Made by a program: the position numbers and the translations under genes. Positions 33,529 to 41,906 of a stretch of 64,000 nt of DNA are shown one piece after another. The notes beneath the pieces were generated by a model. It worked only from the letters and a program-made list of their open reading frames with translations, was not told the origin of the DNA and did no database searches. The stretch lies in the NCBI RefSeq assembly GCF_018130215.1, contig NZ_JAFCKQ010000009.1, forward strand, positions 1 through 64,000, given 5' to 3'. Position 1 is the first letter of the stretch; each line of letters starts with the position of its first letter. The stretch is from Bradyrhizobium jicamae. GTDB lineage: Bacteria; Pseudomonadota; Alphaproteobacteria; Rhizobiales; Xanthobacteraceae.

Positions 33529-33593
33529 AGCGCCGTCGGCGATCGCACCGGAAGCGCAACCGCCAGCGCTGGCGGCGCGTGCTCGCCGGCTGA
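33525..33593 (+). CDS. Arg-rich micro-protein, 22 aa
   Basis: The frame MKRRRRSHRKRNRQRWRRVL ends AG. Its ATG overlaps the stop of the 80-aa gene (ATGA), typical of coupled translation. More than half of the residues are Arg or Lys, giving a protamine-like composition that could bind nucleic acid. At this length chance cannot be excluded. Confidence 0.35.
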   Translation: MKRRRRSHRKRNRQRWRRVLAG

Positions 33594-33869
33594 GGCGGCA
33601 GGCAGGGCGCAGCGTCGCTAAGACTTGCGTTCATGGTGAGAGGAGCCGGCTGTGGGGGGCCTAGCCTTGCGCCAGCTCCTCTCCGGAAACGTGACCGTGC
33701 GGTATCCCCATCGGTCCCGTCCCACGAGAAGCCTGCGCCGATAGGGTTGCTGATTTGCTAAGGCGGCGGTGCCTTATCGACGAAGCCCCTCTGCTAAGAT
33801 TGCGTTTAGCAATCGCGGCTACGATCAGGCCACCGGCCCCCAGGACCGGCCCGCGAGCGTTGAGTAAGA

Positions 33870-33900
33870 AAGGCCCCGGATTCAGCCCCGGGGCCTTTTC
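33870..33900 (+). terminator. Intrinsic terminator 1 of 3
   Basis: Stem AAGGCCCCGG/CCGGGGCCTT with an 8-nt loop, followed by TTCTTT. Confidence 0.8.
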
Positions 33901-34022
33901 TTTACATGCCGCGAAACAATTTTCGGGCGGCCACGACATAGGACCGAAACAAACCGGTCCTAGCCTCCCACGATCCAGCGGTGGCTTCGTCTGCCCCGTC
34001 ACTTCCCCGCTGGATTATTCAG

Positions 34023-34058
34023 GGCCTCGGCGCGCCCCCTGCGTCGGGGCCTTTTCTT
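34023..34058 (+). terminator. Intrinsic terminator 2 of 3 (weaker stem)
   Basis: GGCCTCGG to CGGGGCC imperfect stem followed by TTTTCTTTT. Confidence 0.6.
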
Positions 34059-34163
34059 TTACATGCGAGGAGGGCCCGGCAGCGTCAAGACGGCGTTCAG
34101 CAATCGCAGTTAAAGTCCTTGACATCAGGCATTCTTCCAGCCCCTGCCTGAGCGTTGGTAAGG

Positions 34164-34196
34164 AAGGCCCCGGCCAAGCCCCGGGGCCTTTCTATT
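34164..34196 (+). terminator. Intrinsic terminator 3 of 3
   Basis: Stem AAGGCCCCGG/CCGGGGCCTT, almost identical to number 1, followed by TCTATTT. Confidence 0.75.
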
Positions 34197-34269
34197 TGCA
34201 GCGTCAGCGGGCGAGACGGTCGCGGTCATCCGGGTCGACACGACCGATGCATGGGGTGAGGCTTTCGGT

Positions 34270-35454
34270 CCCGTTCAGCCGTTCGAGACCGGCGTCGTGC
34301 GCGCTATCCACGTTCGCGACGGCCAAGCCGTCAAGGCGGGCGAGGTGTTGATCGAACTTGATCCCACCATGAATAAAGCCGAGCTTAAGCATTTTCAGAG
34401 TGATCTGATGAGTGCCGAGCTCGATGTGGCGCGGCTGAATGCCGCGCTGAGCGACGATCCACAAAGAACTTTCGCGGCACCGCCGGGGGCAAGCCCCGAT
34501 GAGGTCGCAACGCAACGCCAGTTCCTCGATCGACAACTTGAAGAACAGCGTGCCAAATGCTCGTCGTTGGAGCGCCAGAGGGCACAAAAGGAGGCAGAAT
34601 TTGCAACGGCGACAGCATCAATCAACAAGCTTGAGGCGATGCTTCCAATTCTTGATCAACGGGTCGAGATTCGTCGCGAACTCTATAACCACGAAATAGG
34701 CTCGAAGGTGAACTACCTTGAAGTCATGCAATCCTTTGTTGAGACTAAGCAGGAGCTGCTGGTCCAGCGAAGTCGGGCGGACGAAGCAAAGGCAGCGCTG
34801 GCGGCTCTCATCGAATCGGAGCAGCAGTCAAGAGCGGAATTCCAGCGAACTCTGTACGGAGAGCTGACTGAAGCTAAGCGAAAGGCGGCAGGGCTTCGCG
34901 AGGATGTGGTCAGGGCGACTCAAAGGACAGAACTGCGGTCCCTGATCTCGCCGGTCGATGGCGTTGTGCAGCAACTAGCCGTCCACTCTGTGGGGGGCGT
35001 GGTGACGGCTGCGCAGTCCTTGCTAGCGGTCGTTCCGGCCGACAGTGGCCTCGAAATTGAGGCGATGGTCAAGAACCGAGACATCGGGTTCCTGCATGTC
35101 AGGGCAGGGCGCCTCAATCAAGATCGATACGTTCGACTTTACTCGTTACGGACTCCTGCACGGGGAGGTCACCAGTCTGTCGCGAGACGAAATCATTAAG
35201 GATGATCCGCAGACGAAGGAGGATGGCAGGGTCGTCTCTGGTCCGAGCGGTGGAAGCGAACCCAAGGGGCAAGAGCTAATGTATGCTGCTCGGATTTCGC
35301 TCGACCGAACTGAAATGCAGATCGAAGAAAATCTGATCAAGCTCTCTCCGGGCATGGCGGTCACGGTTGAGATCAAGACTGGATCACGCTCGGTGATCAG
35401 TTATCTCCTGTCGCCGCTGTTCGCTATCGACACGAGAGCCTCAGAGAGCGCTGA
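34270..35454 (+). pseudogene. HlyD-type membrane fusion protein, truncated and twice frameshifted
   Basis: From about 34270 the sequence encodes the periplasmic adaptor of a type I secretion system: the lipoyl half VQPFETGVVRAIHVRDGQAV, a long coiled-coil hairpin (about 34380-34920) and the second lipoyl/beta-barrel part. The N-terminal cytoplasmic and membrane segment is missing. Near 35100 the frame shifts (HVRAG.. should read on as GQGASIKIDTFDFTRYG). Near 35420 a second shift replaces the normal ending RYRHESLRER and its stop at 35452-35454. No ABC or TolC partner is nearby. It is non-functional. Confidence 0.8.
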
Positions 35455-35641
35455 ACAACCGAGTCGAGCGGGGTGACTTGAGCGTCCGCGAACTTTAGGG
35501 AATGAACTTAAAAGAAGCAGAAACCCTGAATGCGATCGAAAGTAATGTCGGCTTTGACCCAAACCGGTAATTCCGGGGCCTCTGGACAGGCAGTCTCGCC
35601 AGGGGGATTATGCTCTGCAGCAGGCGAACTGGGGCGCCGTC

Positions 35642-38600
35642 ATGGACGTCGAAAGTTGGCTACGGAGGCTGGGCCTCGACCAATATGAGGCGGCATTCCG
35701 CGAGAACGAGATTGACGAGACGGTCCTCTCAAAACTGACGGCAGAGGACCTTAAGGATCTCGGCGTCTCCATTGTCGGGCACCGCCGCAAACTCCTCGAA
35801 GCAATCGCTGCTCTGGGCGCCGATGGGGCCCGTAAACCTTCCTCCGTTGATGAAGCAAGTACATCTTCCCGGTCACGTCTGGGCACCGAGGACCGAGCCG
35901 AGCGCCGTCAGGTCACCGTGATGTTTTCGGACCTAGTCGGCTCCACGGCATTGTCCGGGCGCATGGACCCGGAGGATTTGCGCGAGGTCATTTCGGCCTA
36001 TCAGAGCTGCGTCGCTGAGACGGTGCGTCGGTTCGGAGGCTTCGTCGCAAAATATATGGGCGACGGCGTTTTAATCTACTTCGGTTACCCCCAAGCTCAC
36101 GAAGACGACGCAGAGCGCGCGGTGCGCGCTGGGCTCGAATTGGTTGCGGCGGTAAGTCGCCTAAACAGTCATGCACCATTACAAACCCGTGTCGGAGCCG
36201 CAACGGGTCTTGTAGTTGTCGGAGACCTGATTGGGTCGGGTGCTTCTCAGGAACAGGCAATTGTAGGCGAGACGCCAAACCTTGCTGCGCGATTGCAGGG
36301 CGTTGCGGAGCCTGACAGTGTCGTAATTGCGGACAGCACTCGAAGACTCATCGGCAATCTTTTTGAGCTTGCTGACCTTGGGACACAGGATCTCAAGGGT
36401 ATCGTGGAGCCGGTCCGGGCTTGGGCAGCTGTTCGACCGAGTTCAGTCGAAAGCCGATTCGAGGCGCTGCACGCGAGCGGCATGACGGCACTTGTCGGAC
36501 GGAAACAAGAAACCGACCTACTACTGCGGTGTTGGTCCAACGCAAAGGCGGGTAAAGGCCAACTGGTTTTGCTGTCCGGCGAGGCAGGCATCGGCAAATC
36601 TCGACTAACAGCGGCGCTCCTAGACCGTCTCACCAGCGAGCCGCACACGCGATTGCGGTATTTTTGTTCCCCCCAGCGCACCGACAGCGCTTTGTATCCA
36701 ATCATCGGTCAGATGGAACGGGCTGCCGGATTGCAACGTGAGGACACCTTACCGGCGAAGCTTGATAAACTTGACGCTCTTCTTGCGCTGACCTCGACCT
36801 CTCGAGAAGACGTGCCCCTCCTTGCCGAGATGCTGTCACTGCCGAATGACGGGCGCTATCCAACGCTCGATCTGACGCCAGAGCAACGCCGCGAACGAAC
36901 GCTTGAGGCTCTGACCAGCCAACTGACGCGATTGGCAAGCCAGCGTCCGGTGTTAATGATCTTCGAGGACGCGCATTGGATCGACCCAACGAGCCTAGAA
37001 ACACTGACGCGACAGATACGTGAAATCAAAGCTGTTCCAGCTTTGCTGATTGTAACTTCCCGCCCCGAGTTCGTCGCTCCCTGGGTGAGGCAATCTCAAG
37101 TGACCAGCATAGTACTCAATCGTCTTGGAGAGCGCGATGCGGCCACTATCGTCGCAAGCCTCGCCGGTGAGAAAGAACTGCCGGCCGATGTGTTGGCGGA
37201 GATCGTGGACCGTACCGACGGTGTTCCTCTGTTTGTGGAGGAAATGACGAAGGCGGTGCTGGAAGCTCAAAGCGAAGGCGACGCACGCAAAACTGCGGCT
37301 GCCGTTCCATCGACCGCGGCTGTTCCCGCCAGCTTGCATGCCTCATTGATGGCGCGACTTGATCGGCTCGGTCCGGCCAAAGAGATAGCGCAGATCGGAG
37401 CAGTGATTGGGCGGGAGTTCTCCTACGCGCTGCTGGCTGCGGTGGTAAGTGAACCCGAGGCCGAGCTCTTGTCGACGTTGGAGCGACTCACTGCTGCTGG
37501 CCTGCTGCTGCAGCAAGGTGAGCCCCCGGGTGCAACATATCTGTTCAAGCATGCACTGATACAGGATGCTGCATACGGGACCTTGCTGCGCGGGCCGAGG
37601 CGCACGCTGCACGCGCGTATCGCCGAAACCTTCGAAAACCAATTTGCAGATATCGCCGAAACGCAGCCTGAACTTGTGGCCCGGCACTGCACCGAAGCTG
37701 GGCTGATCGAAAAGGCTGCCGGGCTGTGGGGGACGGCCGGACGGCGGTCGGTCGAACGCTCGGCACTTCTTGAGGCCGCAGAGCAGCTCACACGCGCTAT
37801 CGCACAAATCAAAACCCTGCCCGCCACGCCGGCGCTGCGACGCGAAGCAATTAAGCTACAAGTGGCATTTGCGACCGTTCTGTTTCACGTCAGGGGCTAT
37901 ACAGCCCCCGAAACAATTGCGGCCTTTGAGCGCGCCGATGCCATGATCGAAGAAGCCGAAGCGTTAGGTGAGCGCTCGGAGGACGTGCTGCTTCGTTTCT
38001 CCGTTCTGTATGGGCAATGGACGGGCAACTTTACTTCAGGAAACCTGGAGCGCGCAGCCGCAATAGCAAAGCATTTCCTTGCGGTGGCGGAAAGACAACA
38101 ACTTTCTGCAGCATTAGTAATGGCCCACCGCGTGATGGGGGGTAGCTACCTTTTTTTTGGAGAGTTGCAGACCGCCAAATCGCATCTCGATCAGGCCATT
38201 GCTCTTTACAGGCCTACGGAACACAGGGCGCTAGCAACCAGATTTGGTCAAGATATCGGGGTTGCTGCTCTGGCCTATCGCGCATACGCTCTTTGCCGCT
38301 TAGGCTATCCCGAACGCGCGCTCGCGGATACCGAACACGCTTTCCACTCTGCCCAAGACCTCGGCCAAACCGGTACCCTGGCGTATGCGCTATTGGAGGA
38401 GAGCTGGGTGAATTTCTTGTGCGGCAGGTTTGTGGTTGCTGAAGCACGAGCGCAGGAGCTATCTGACTTATCGCAAAAACATCGGTTGTCTTATTGGGGG
38501 ACGTGGGGTCGGTTATTTCTCGGCTGGGTGTTTGCTGTAACCGGCAGGGGCGACGAGGCCGTCGAACTGATTTCCTCCAGTTTATCGGGGTTCGCCAGCG

Positions 38601-39022
38601 CGCGGACCACGCTATTTTCGCAATCCAGCCTCATCTGGCTAGCTCGTGCGCACGCATCGTGCGGCCGATTTGCCGACGCAGAAGACACCATCTCTCGAGC
38701 CGTCAGTTCCATAGAGGAGACCAATGAGAGATTGGATGAAGCCGAGATCCTTCGAACTGCCGGAGAGATCGCTAGAATGGGGCCGCTACCAGATGCAGTT
38801 AAAGCCGAGGCGTATTTCAATCGTGCACTGGCGGTAGCTTGTCAGCAGCAGGCAAGGTCATGGGAACTGCGTGCCGCGATGAGTATGGCGCGGCTATGGC
38901 GGGACCAGGCGAAGCCACAACGGGCTCTCGAATTGCTAGCTCCGGTTTACGGCTGGTTCACTGAAGGTTTTGAGTTGCCCGACCTCATGGAGGCCAAAGC
39001 GCTACTCAACGAGTTGCGGTGA
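35642..39022 (+). CDS. SAM domain-class III cyclase-ATPase-TPR regulatory protein
   Basis: An 1126-aa cytoplasmic protein. Residues 1-60 are a SAM domain (MDVESWLRRLGLDQYEAAF). Residues about 83-255 form a class III nucleotidyl cyclase with metal Asp in VMFSDLVGST (about 95) and KYMGDGVLIYF (about 138). Residues about 290-650 form a STAND-like/AAA ATPase with Walker A GEAGIGKSR (about 313) and Walker B MIFEDAHWID (about 437). The rest is TPR-like helical repeats. Such giant cyclases are frequent in Rhizobiales and likely sense ligands through the ATPase/TPR part. The 5' SAM domain is duplicated in the fragment at 19654. Confidence 0.92.
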   Translation: MDVESWLRRLGLDQYEAAFRENEIDETVLSKLTAEDLKDLGVSIVGHRRKLLEAIAALGADGARKPSSVDEASTSSRSRLGTEDRAERRQVTVMFSDLVGSTALSGRMDPEDLREVISAYQSCVAETVRRFGGFVAKYMGDGVLIYFGYPQAHEDDAERAVRAGLELVAAVSRLNSHAPLQTRVGAATGLVVVGDLIGSGASQEQAIVGETPNLAARLQGVAEPDSVVIADSTRRLIGNLFELADLGTQDLKGIVEPVRAWAAVRPSSVESRFEALHASGMTALVGRKQETDLLLRCWSNAKAGKGQLVLLSGEAGIGKSRLTAALLDRLTSEPHTRLRYFCSPQRTDSALYPIIGQMERAAGLQREDTLPAKLDKLDALLALTSTSREDVPLLAEMLSLPNDGRYPTLDLTPEQRRERTLEALTSQLTRLASQRPVLMIFEDAHWIDPTSLETLTRQIREIKAVPALLIVTSRPEFVAPWVRQSQVTSIVLNRLGERDAATIVASLAGEKELPADVLAEIVDRTDGVPLFVEEMTKAVLEAQSEGDARKTAAAVPSTAAVPASLHASLMARLDRLGPAKEIAQIGAVIGREFSYALLAAVVSEPEAELLSTLERLTAAGLLLQQGEPPGATYLFKHALIQDAAYGTLLRGPRRTLHARIAETFENQFADIAETQPELVARHCTEAGLIEKAAGLWGTAGRRSVERSALLEAAEQLTRAIAQIKTLPATPALRREAIKLQVAFATVLFHVRGYTAPETIAAFERADAMIEEAEALGERSEDVLLRFSVLYGQWTGNFTSGNLERAAAIAKHFLAVAERQQLSAALVMAHRVMGGSYLFFGELQTAKSHLDQAIALYRPTEHRALATRFGQDIGVAALAYRAYALCRLGYPERALADTEHAFHSAQDLGQTGTLAYALLEESWVNFLCGRFVVAEARAQELSDLSQKHRLSYWGTWGRLFLGWVFAVTGRGDEAVELISSSLSGFASARTTLFSQSSLIWLARAHASCGRFADAEDTISRAVSSIEETNERLDEAEILRTAGEIARMGPLPDAVKAEAYFNRALAVACQQQARSWELRAAMSMARLWRDQAKPQRALELLAPVYGWFTEGFELPDLMEAKALLNELR

Positions 39023-39103
39023 CCTTGAGCGGTCCTCGCGCAATGCGACGAGGGTCTAGGGAGACATTCACGGCCGATCTGGCGAAATTCAAGGAGCGAC
39101 GTC

Positions 39104-40480
39104 ATGAGCGAAGCCATCAAATTCATTCTCCCCGACGATAAACTTCCAAAGCATTGGTATAATATTCTCGCCGATCTGCCGCAACCACTGCCTCCAGTTC
39201 TCAATGCGGCAACTGGTAAGCCGGTCGGCGTGGAAGAACTCGCGCCTTTGTTTCCGCTGGAACTCATCCAGCAAGAAGTCTCAACCGAGCGCCATATCGA
39301 AATCCCCAGGCCGATTCTTGAGGTGTATAGATTGTGGCGTCCGACGCCGCTGCGACGCGCGCGATCACTCGAGCGGCTCCTAGGTACCCCGGCACGCATC
39401 TTCTACAAGGACGAAAGTGCGGCACCGACCGGCAGCTTCAAGCCCAACGAGGCAGTTGCCGAGGCTTTTTATATCCGCGAGGCAGGCGCCAAAAAGCTAG
39501 TAACGGTCACTGGTGCAGGGCAATGGGGATCGGCGATCGCGTTTGCCGGAGCGCTTTTCGGTCTTCAAGTCAAGGTTTTTATGGTCAGGGTTAGTTATGA
39601 GCAGAAGCCCTATCGGCGCGTGTTGATGGAAACTTATGGCGCAACGTGCATCCCCAGTCCCAGCAAAGAAACTGAGGCTGGCCGGCGCACGCTTGCAGCT
39701 GATCCAACTTCCTCCGGCAGCCTTGCCATCGCGGCGTCAGAAGCCATCGAACTTGCCGCAACAGATCCAGATGCGCAACTTGGGATGGGAAGCTTACTCA
39801 ATTATCCGCTCTTGCATAATACGGTCATCGGGCTCGAGGCGCTGGAGCAGATGGAAATGGCGGGTTACTGGCCGGACGTCATAATCGGCTGTGTCGGCGG
39901 GGGATCTAATTTCACGGGACTGGCGGCGCCGTTTCTTGGCAAGATGCTTCGAGAGGGGCAAAAGGTGCGGGCTATAGCGGCCGAGCCTGCGGCTTGTCCA
40001 TCGCTCACTCGTGGCCGGTACGCATACGATTTCCTTGACGCCGCTCACATGGGCCCAATGGCGAAGATGCATACCTTGGGGTCGAGTTTCATGCCGTCTG
40101 GAATCCACGCGGGTGGCCTCCGATTTCACGGAATGGCGCCATTGGTCAGTCATTTGAAAGAGATTGGAATTATCGAAGCAGTCGCCTTTCCACAGACGGG
40201 ATGTTTCGAGGCCGGGATCATGTTCGCCCGTTGCGAAGGCATTTTACCAGGGCCTGAATCGAACCACGCGATACGAGCGGCCATCGACGAAGCGCTCAGG
40301 TGCAAGCAAGAGGGGACGGCGCGAACGATCCTGTTCAACCTCTCTGGGCATGGTAATTTCGACATGCAGGCCTACGCCGATTATCTCGCCGGCAAGGTTG
40401 ATGATCGCGAACTCGACCAAAAGACCCTCGACGCCGCGTTTGCAAACTTGCCGAGCGTGCGGCCGCACAATGTGAAATAA
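39104..40480 (+). CDS. TrpB2-like pyridoxal-phosphate enzyme
   Basis: A 458-aa protein related to the distal tryptophan synthase beta group (TrpB2). PLP lysine is in PTGSFKPN (about residue 115), with TVTGAGQWGSAIA after it, and the phosphate-binding glycine loop is CVGGGSNFTG (about 265). N- and C-terminal extensions match TrpB2 length (about 450 aa) rather than TrpB1 (about 400). TrpB2 proteins make tryptophan from indole and serine or deaminate serine-like substrates. No trpA or other trp genes are near. It lies 81 bp after the cyclase gene with an AAGGAGCGACGTC site and may be co-transcribed. Confidence 0.88.
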   Translation: MSEAIKFILPDDKLPKHWYNILADLPQPLPPVLNAATGKPVGVEELAPLFPLELIQQEVSTERHIEIPRPILEVYRLWRPTPLRRARSLERLLGTPARIFYKDESAAPTGSFKPNEAVAEAFYIREAGAKKLVTVTGAGQWGSAIAFAGALFGLQVKVFMVRVSYEQKPYRRVLMETYGATCIPSPSKETEAGRRTLAADPTSSGSLAIAASEAIELAATDPDAQLGMGSLLNYPLLHNTVIGLEALEQMEMAGYWPDVIIGCVGGGSNFTGLAAPFLGKMLREGQKVRAIAAEPAACPSLTRGRYAYDFLDAAHMGPMAKMHTLGSSFMPSGIHAGGLRFHGMAPLVSHLKEIGIIEAVAFPQTGCFEAGIMFARCEGILPGPESNHAIRAAIDEALRCKQEGTARTILFNLSGHGNFDMQAYADYLAGKVDDRELDQKTLDAAFANLPSVRPHNVK

Positions 40481-40857
40481 GGGAGGGTGCCACCGCAAGC
40501 ATCGTAGCAGACGAACTGTTTGCTACCGACCACAAGCTGCAAGGGATCCGACCTTGGGAGAATCGGGAGGGTGATACGTGGAAGTCGGGCAGCCGACCAC
40601 CTTTTGAGTGGTCGTCAATGGCCGCCACGGCATCGATATTCTTCCCACACTTTTTGCTCTGTCAGTCATCGAAAAACGCTATATTGTGCTGCGCTGCATG
40701 AACCCGGAATTGGCCCTTTCCGACCGACCCCAACACCCGCCTGCATGTCGGCTACCAGGACGCGGGTGTAGTCGCGCCATGCCGGGCCTGAGCCTTGAGA
40801 CGCTCCTGGGAGTGGGCGTCCAAGGTCCGCTGTCTGCAATGTCAAAGACCTGTTCGA
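40481..40857. other. Intergenic, no gene identified
   Basis: Short plus-strand frames only. A piece ending near 40795 (TRLHVGYQDAGVVAPCRA) may be a relic of an unidentified gene. No terminator was clear after the TrpB2-like gene. Confidence 0.35.
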
Positions 40858-41321
40858 TTAACGATCACGCTCGCTGCGCTCGTCCGACGCAAACGATTGA
40901 CCTGCCCACCAGCCCGCAAATTGCGTTCCGTTTTTCAGCGTGACCAACAGCCATTCACCTCGCGCCCGCGAAAACTTGTAGTCCCACGCGCTTGGGATGG
41001 AGTGAGCAGGGGTCAGGCCGGCGTGGTGGAGCGCCTTTCGAAAATAGTCGCGCTGGTTACAAATGCCCATTGCGGCACCTGAGACTCCTGGGATTGCTAT
41101 GATCACCAAGATCCAGGCGCCCGCTTTGAAAGGTATGTTTTCGCTGTATTTGTAGACCACGTAGATGATCCAACCCCAGAGCGCAAAAGTTACTCCGCTT
41201 AGCGTGACGTAGGTGAGAAGTTGGTCTTTGCCGAGCCGACGAACTGATTTCGAATCGTCGGGAAAACGAAGCCCGGCACGATAAAGACCAGCGCTACGTA
41301 GATCTTTACCAAGCCTTCCAC
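40858..41321 (-). pseudogene. DUF6338 protein gene, frameshifted
   Basis: The 5' part from GTG 41321 reads MEGLVKIYVALVFIVPGFVF and PTIRNQFV, the normal membrane-anchored start of DUF6338 proteins. The sequence then changes frame near 41235 to RLGKDQLLTYVTLSGVTFAL and GWIIYVVYKY. The C-terminal DUF6338 motif HSIPSAWDYKFSR, then VTLKNGTQFAGWWAGQSFAS, is present, followed by an early stop. A 158-aa frame from ATG 41334 covers it but starts in the wrong frame. The gene is inactivated by the shift. Confidence 0.65.
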
Positions 41322-41639
41322 GAACTAACCTCATGCCCCGCTGATTCGTCTTTTCTCACGGGATAGCATGCGAGAGTCGACCGCACCAATCAACGCCGGC
41401 CAGTCGTGCGGCAACGCGCGTCACCTAACAACCCGTAAATGGCCGCTCGATCGAGCCCACAGTGCATCGCGGATGGGGAGCATTGATCGAGACAGCGGTG
41501 AGCAGCACGAACAAGCTAGCCAAAACGCAAATCGCTAAAGCGCGCATGGCACTTCTCCGTGTGTGCAAAATGCGTGCACACGGAGAATTGAAGGTTTGTC
41601 GGGAGAAGGTTCTTGGCCGTAAGTACTTGAATTTCTTTT

Positions 41640-41690
41640 GAGCGCGGAGGGACTCGAACTCTCGACCGCATGATTCAAAGTCATGGCCGC
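41640..41690 (-). other. tRNA-like remnant (UUG anticodon, 3' part)
   Basis: On the minus strand an anticodon-arm sequence CATGACTTTGAATCATG (stem CATGA/TCATG, loop with TTG) is followed by CGGTCGAGAG, a T-loop TTCGAGT, CCCTC and an acceptor-like CGCGCTCA. The 5' half does not form a D-arm or pair with the acceptor, and CCA is absent. It is probably a degraded tRNA-Gln-like 3' part. Confidence 0.4.
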
Positions 41691-41842
41691 GCGTGCGCCG
41701 TGGTCTGAACTCCCATAGGAGCGCCGCGATCGCCCTGTTTGCGCTACGGGAAACACCACAACGTTCTCAATGGGGTTTTATCCGTTAGATTAGTCTTAAA
41801 GCCATTGATGGAGTGAGTGACTGGGAGGACGCTTGATCAGCC

Positions 41843-41874
41843 GGGTTCAGGTTCGAGCCCTGGTGCGCCTACCA
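41843..41874 (+). other. tRNA 3'-end remnant with CCA (possible attachment site)
   Basis: T-stem TCAGG/CCTGG around loop TTCGAGC, then TGCGCCT, discriminator A and CCA at 41872-41874. No matching 5' half (AGGCGCA) is found upstream. Such 3' ends are what integrases leave at an island border, so this may be an att site. Its partner was not found in the window. Confidence 0.5.
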
Positions 41875-41906
41875 AGCGGTCCCTTGATCTCGGATCAAGC
41901 TTGTCC

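Larger units (their letters stand above)
33594..34200. other. Intergenic region with three serial terminator hairpins
   Basis: No gene supported. Three GC-rich hairpins ending GGGGCCTTTTCTTT or similar lie at 33870-33900, 34023-34058 and 34164-34196. Between them short blocks (a TTCAGCAATCGC or TTTAGCAATCGC segment) recur, suggesting a tandemly duplicated unit of about 150-200 bp. Confidence 0.5.
41335..41906. other. Boundary stretch between accessory region and catabolic cluster
   Basis: No protein gene supported. Contains two tRNA-like remnants (41640-41690 minus; 41843-41874 plus). A short minus-strand frame at 41480-41545 resembles a signal peptide (MRALAICVLASLFVLLTAVS) without a following protein. 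Confidence 0.45.

Noticed and set aside
41643..41874. Intact tRNA genes
   Set aside because: Neither tRNA-like sequence has a D-arm or a 5' acceptor strand that pairs with its 3' end, so both were kept only as remnants.
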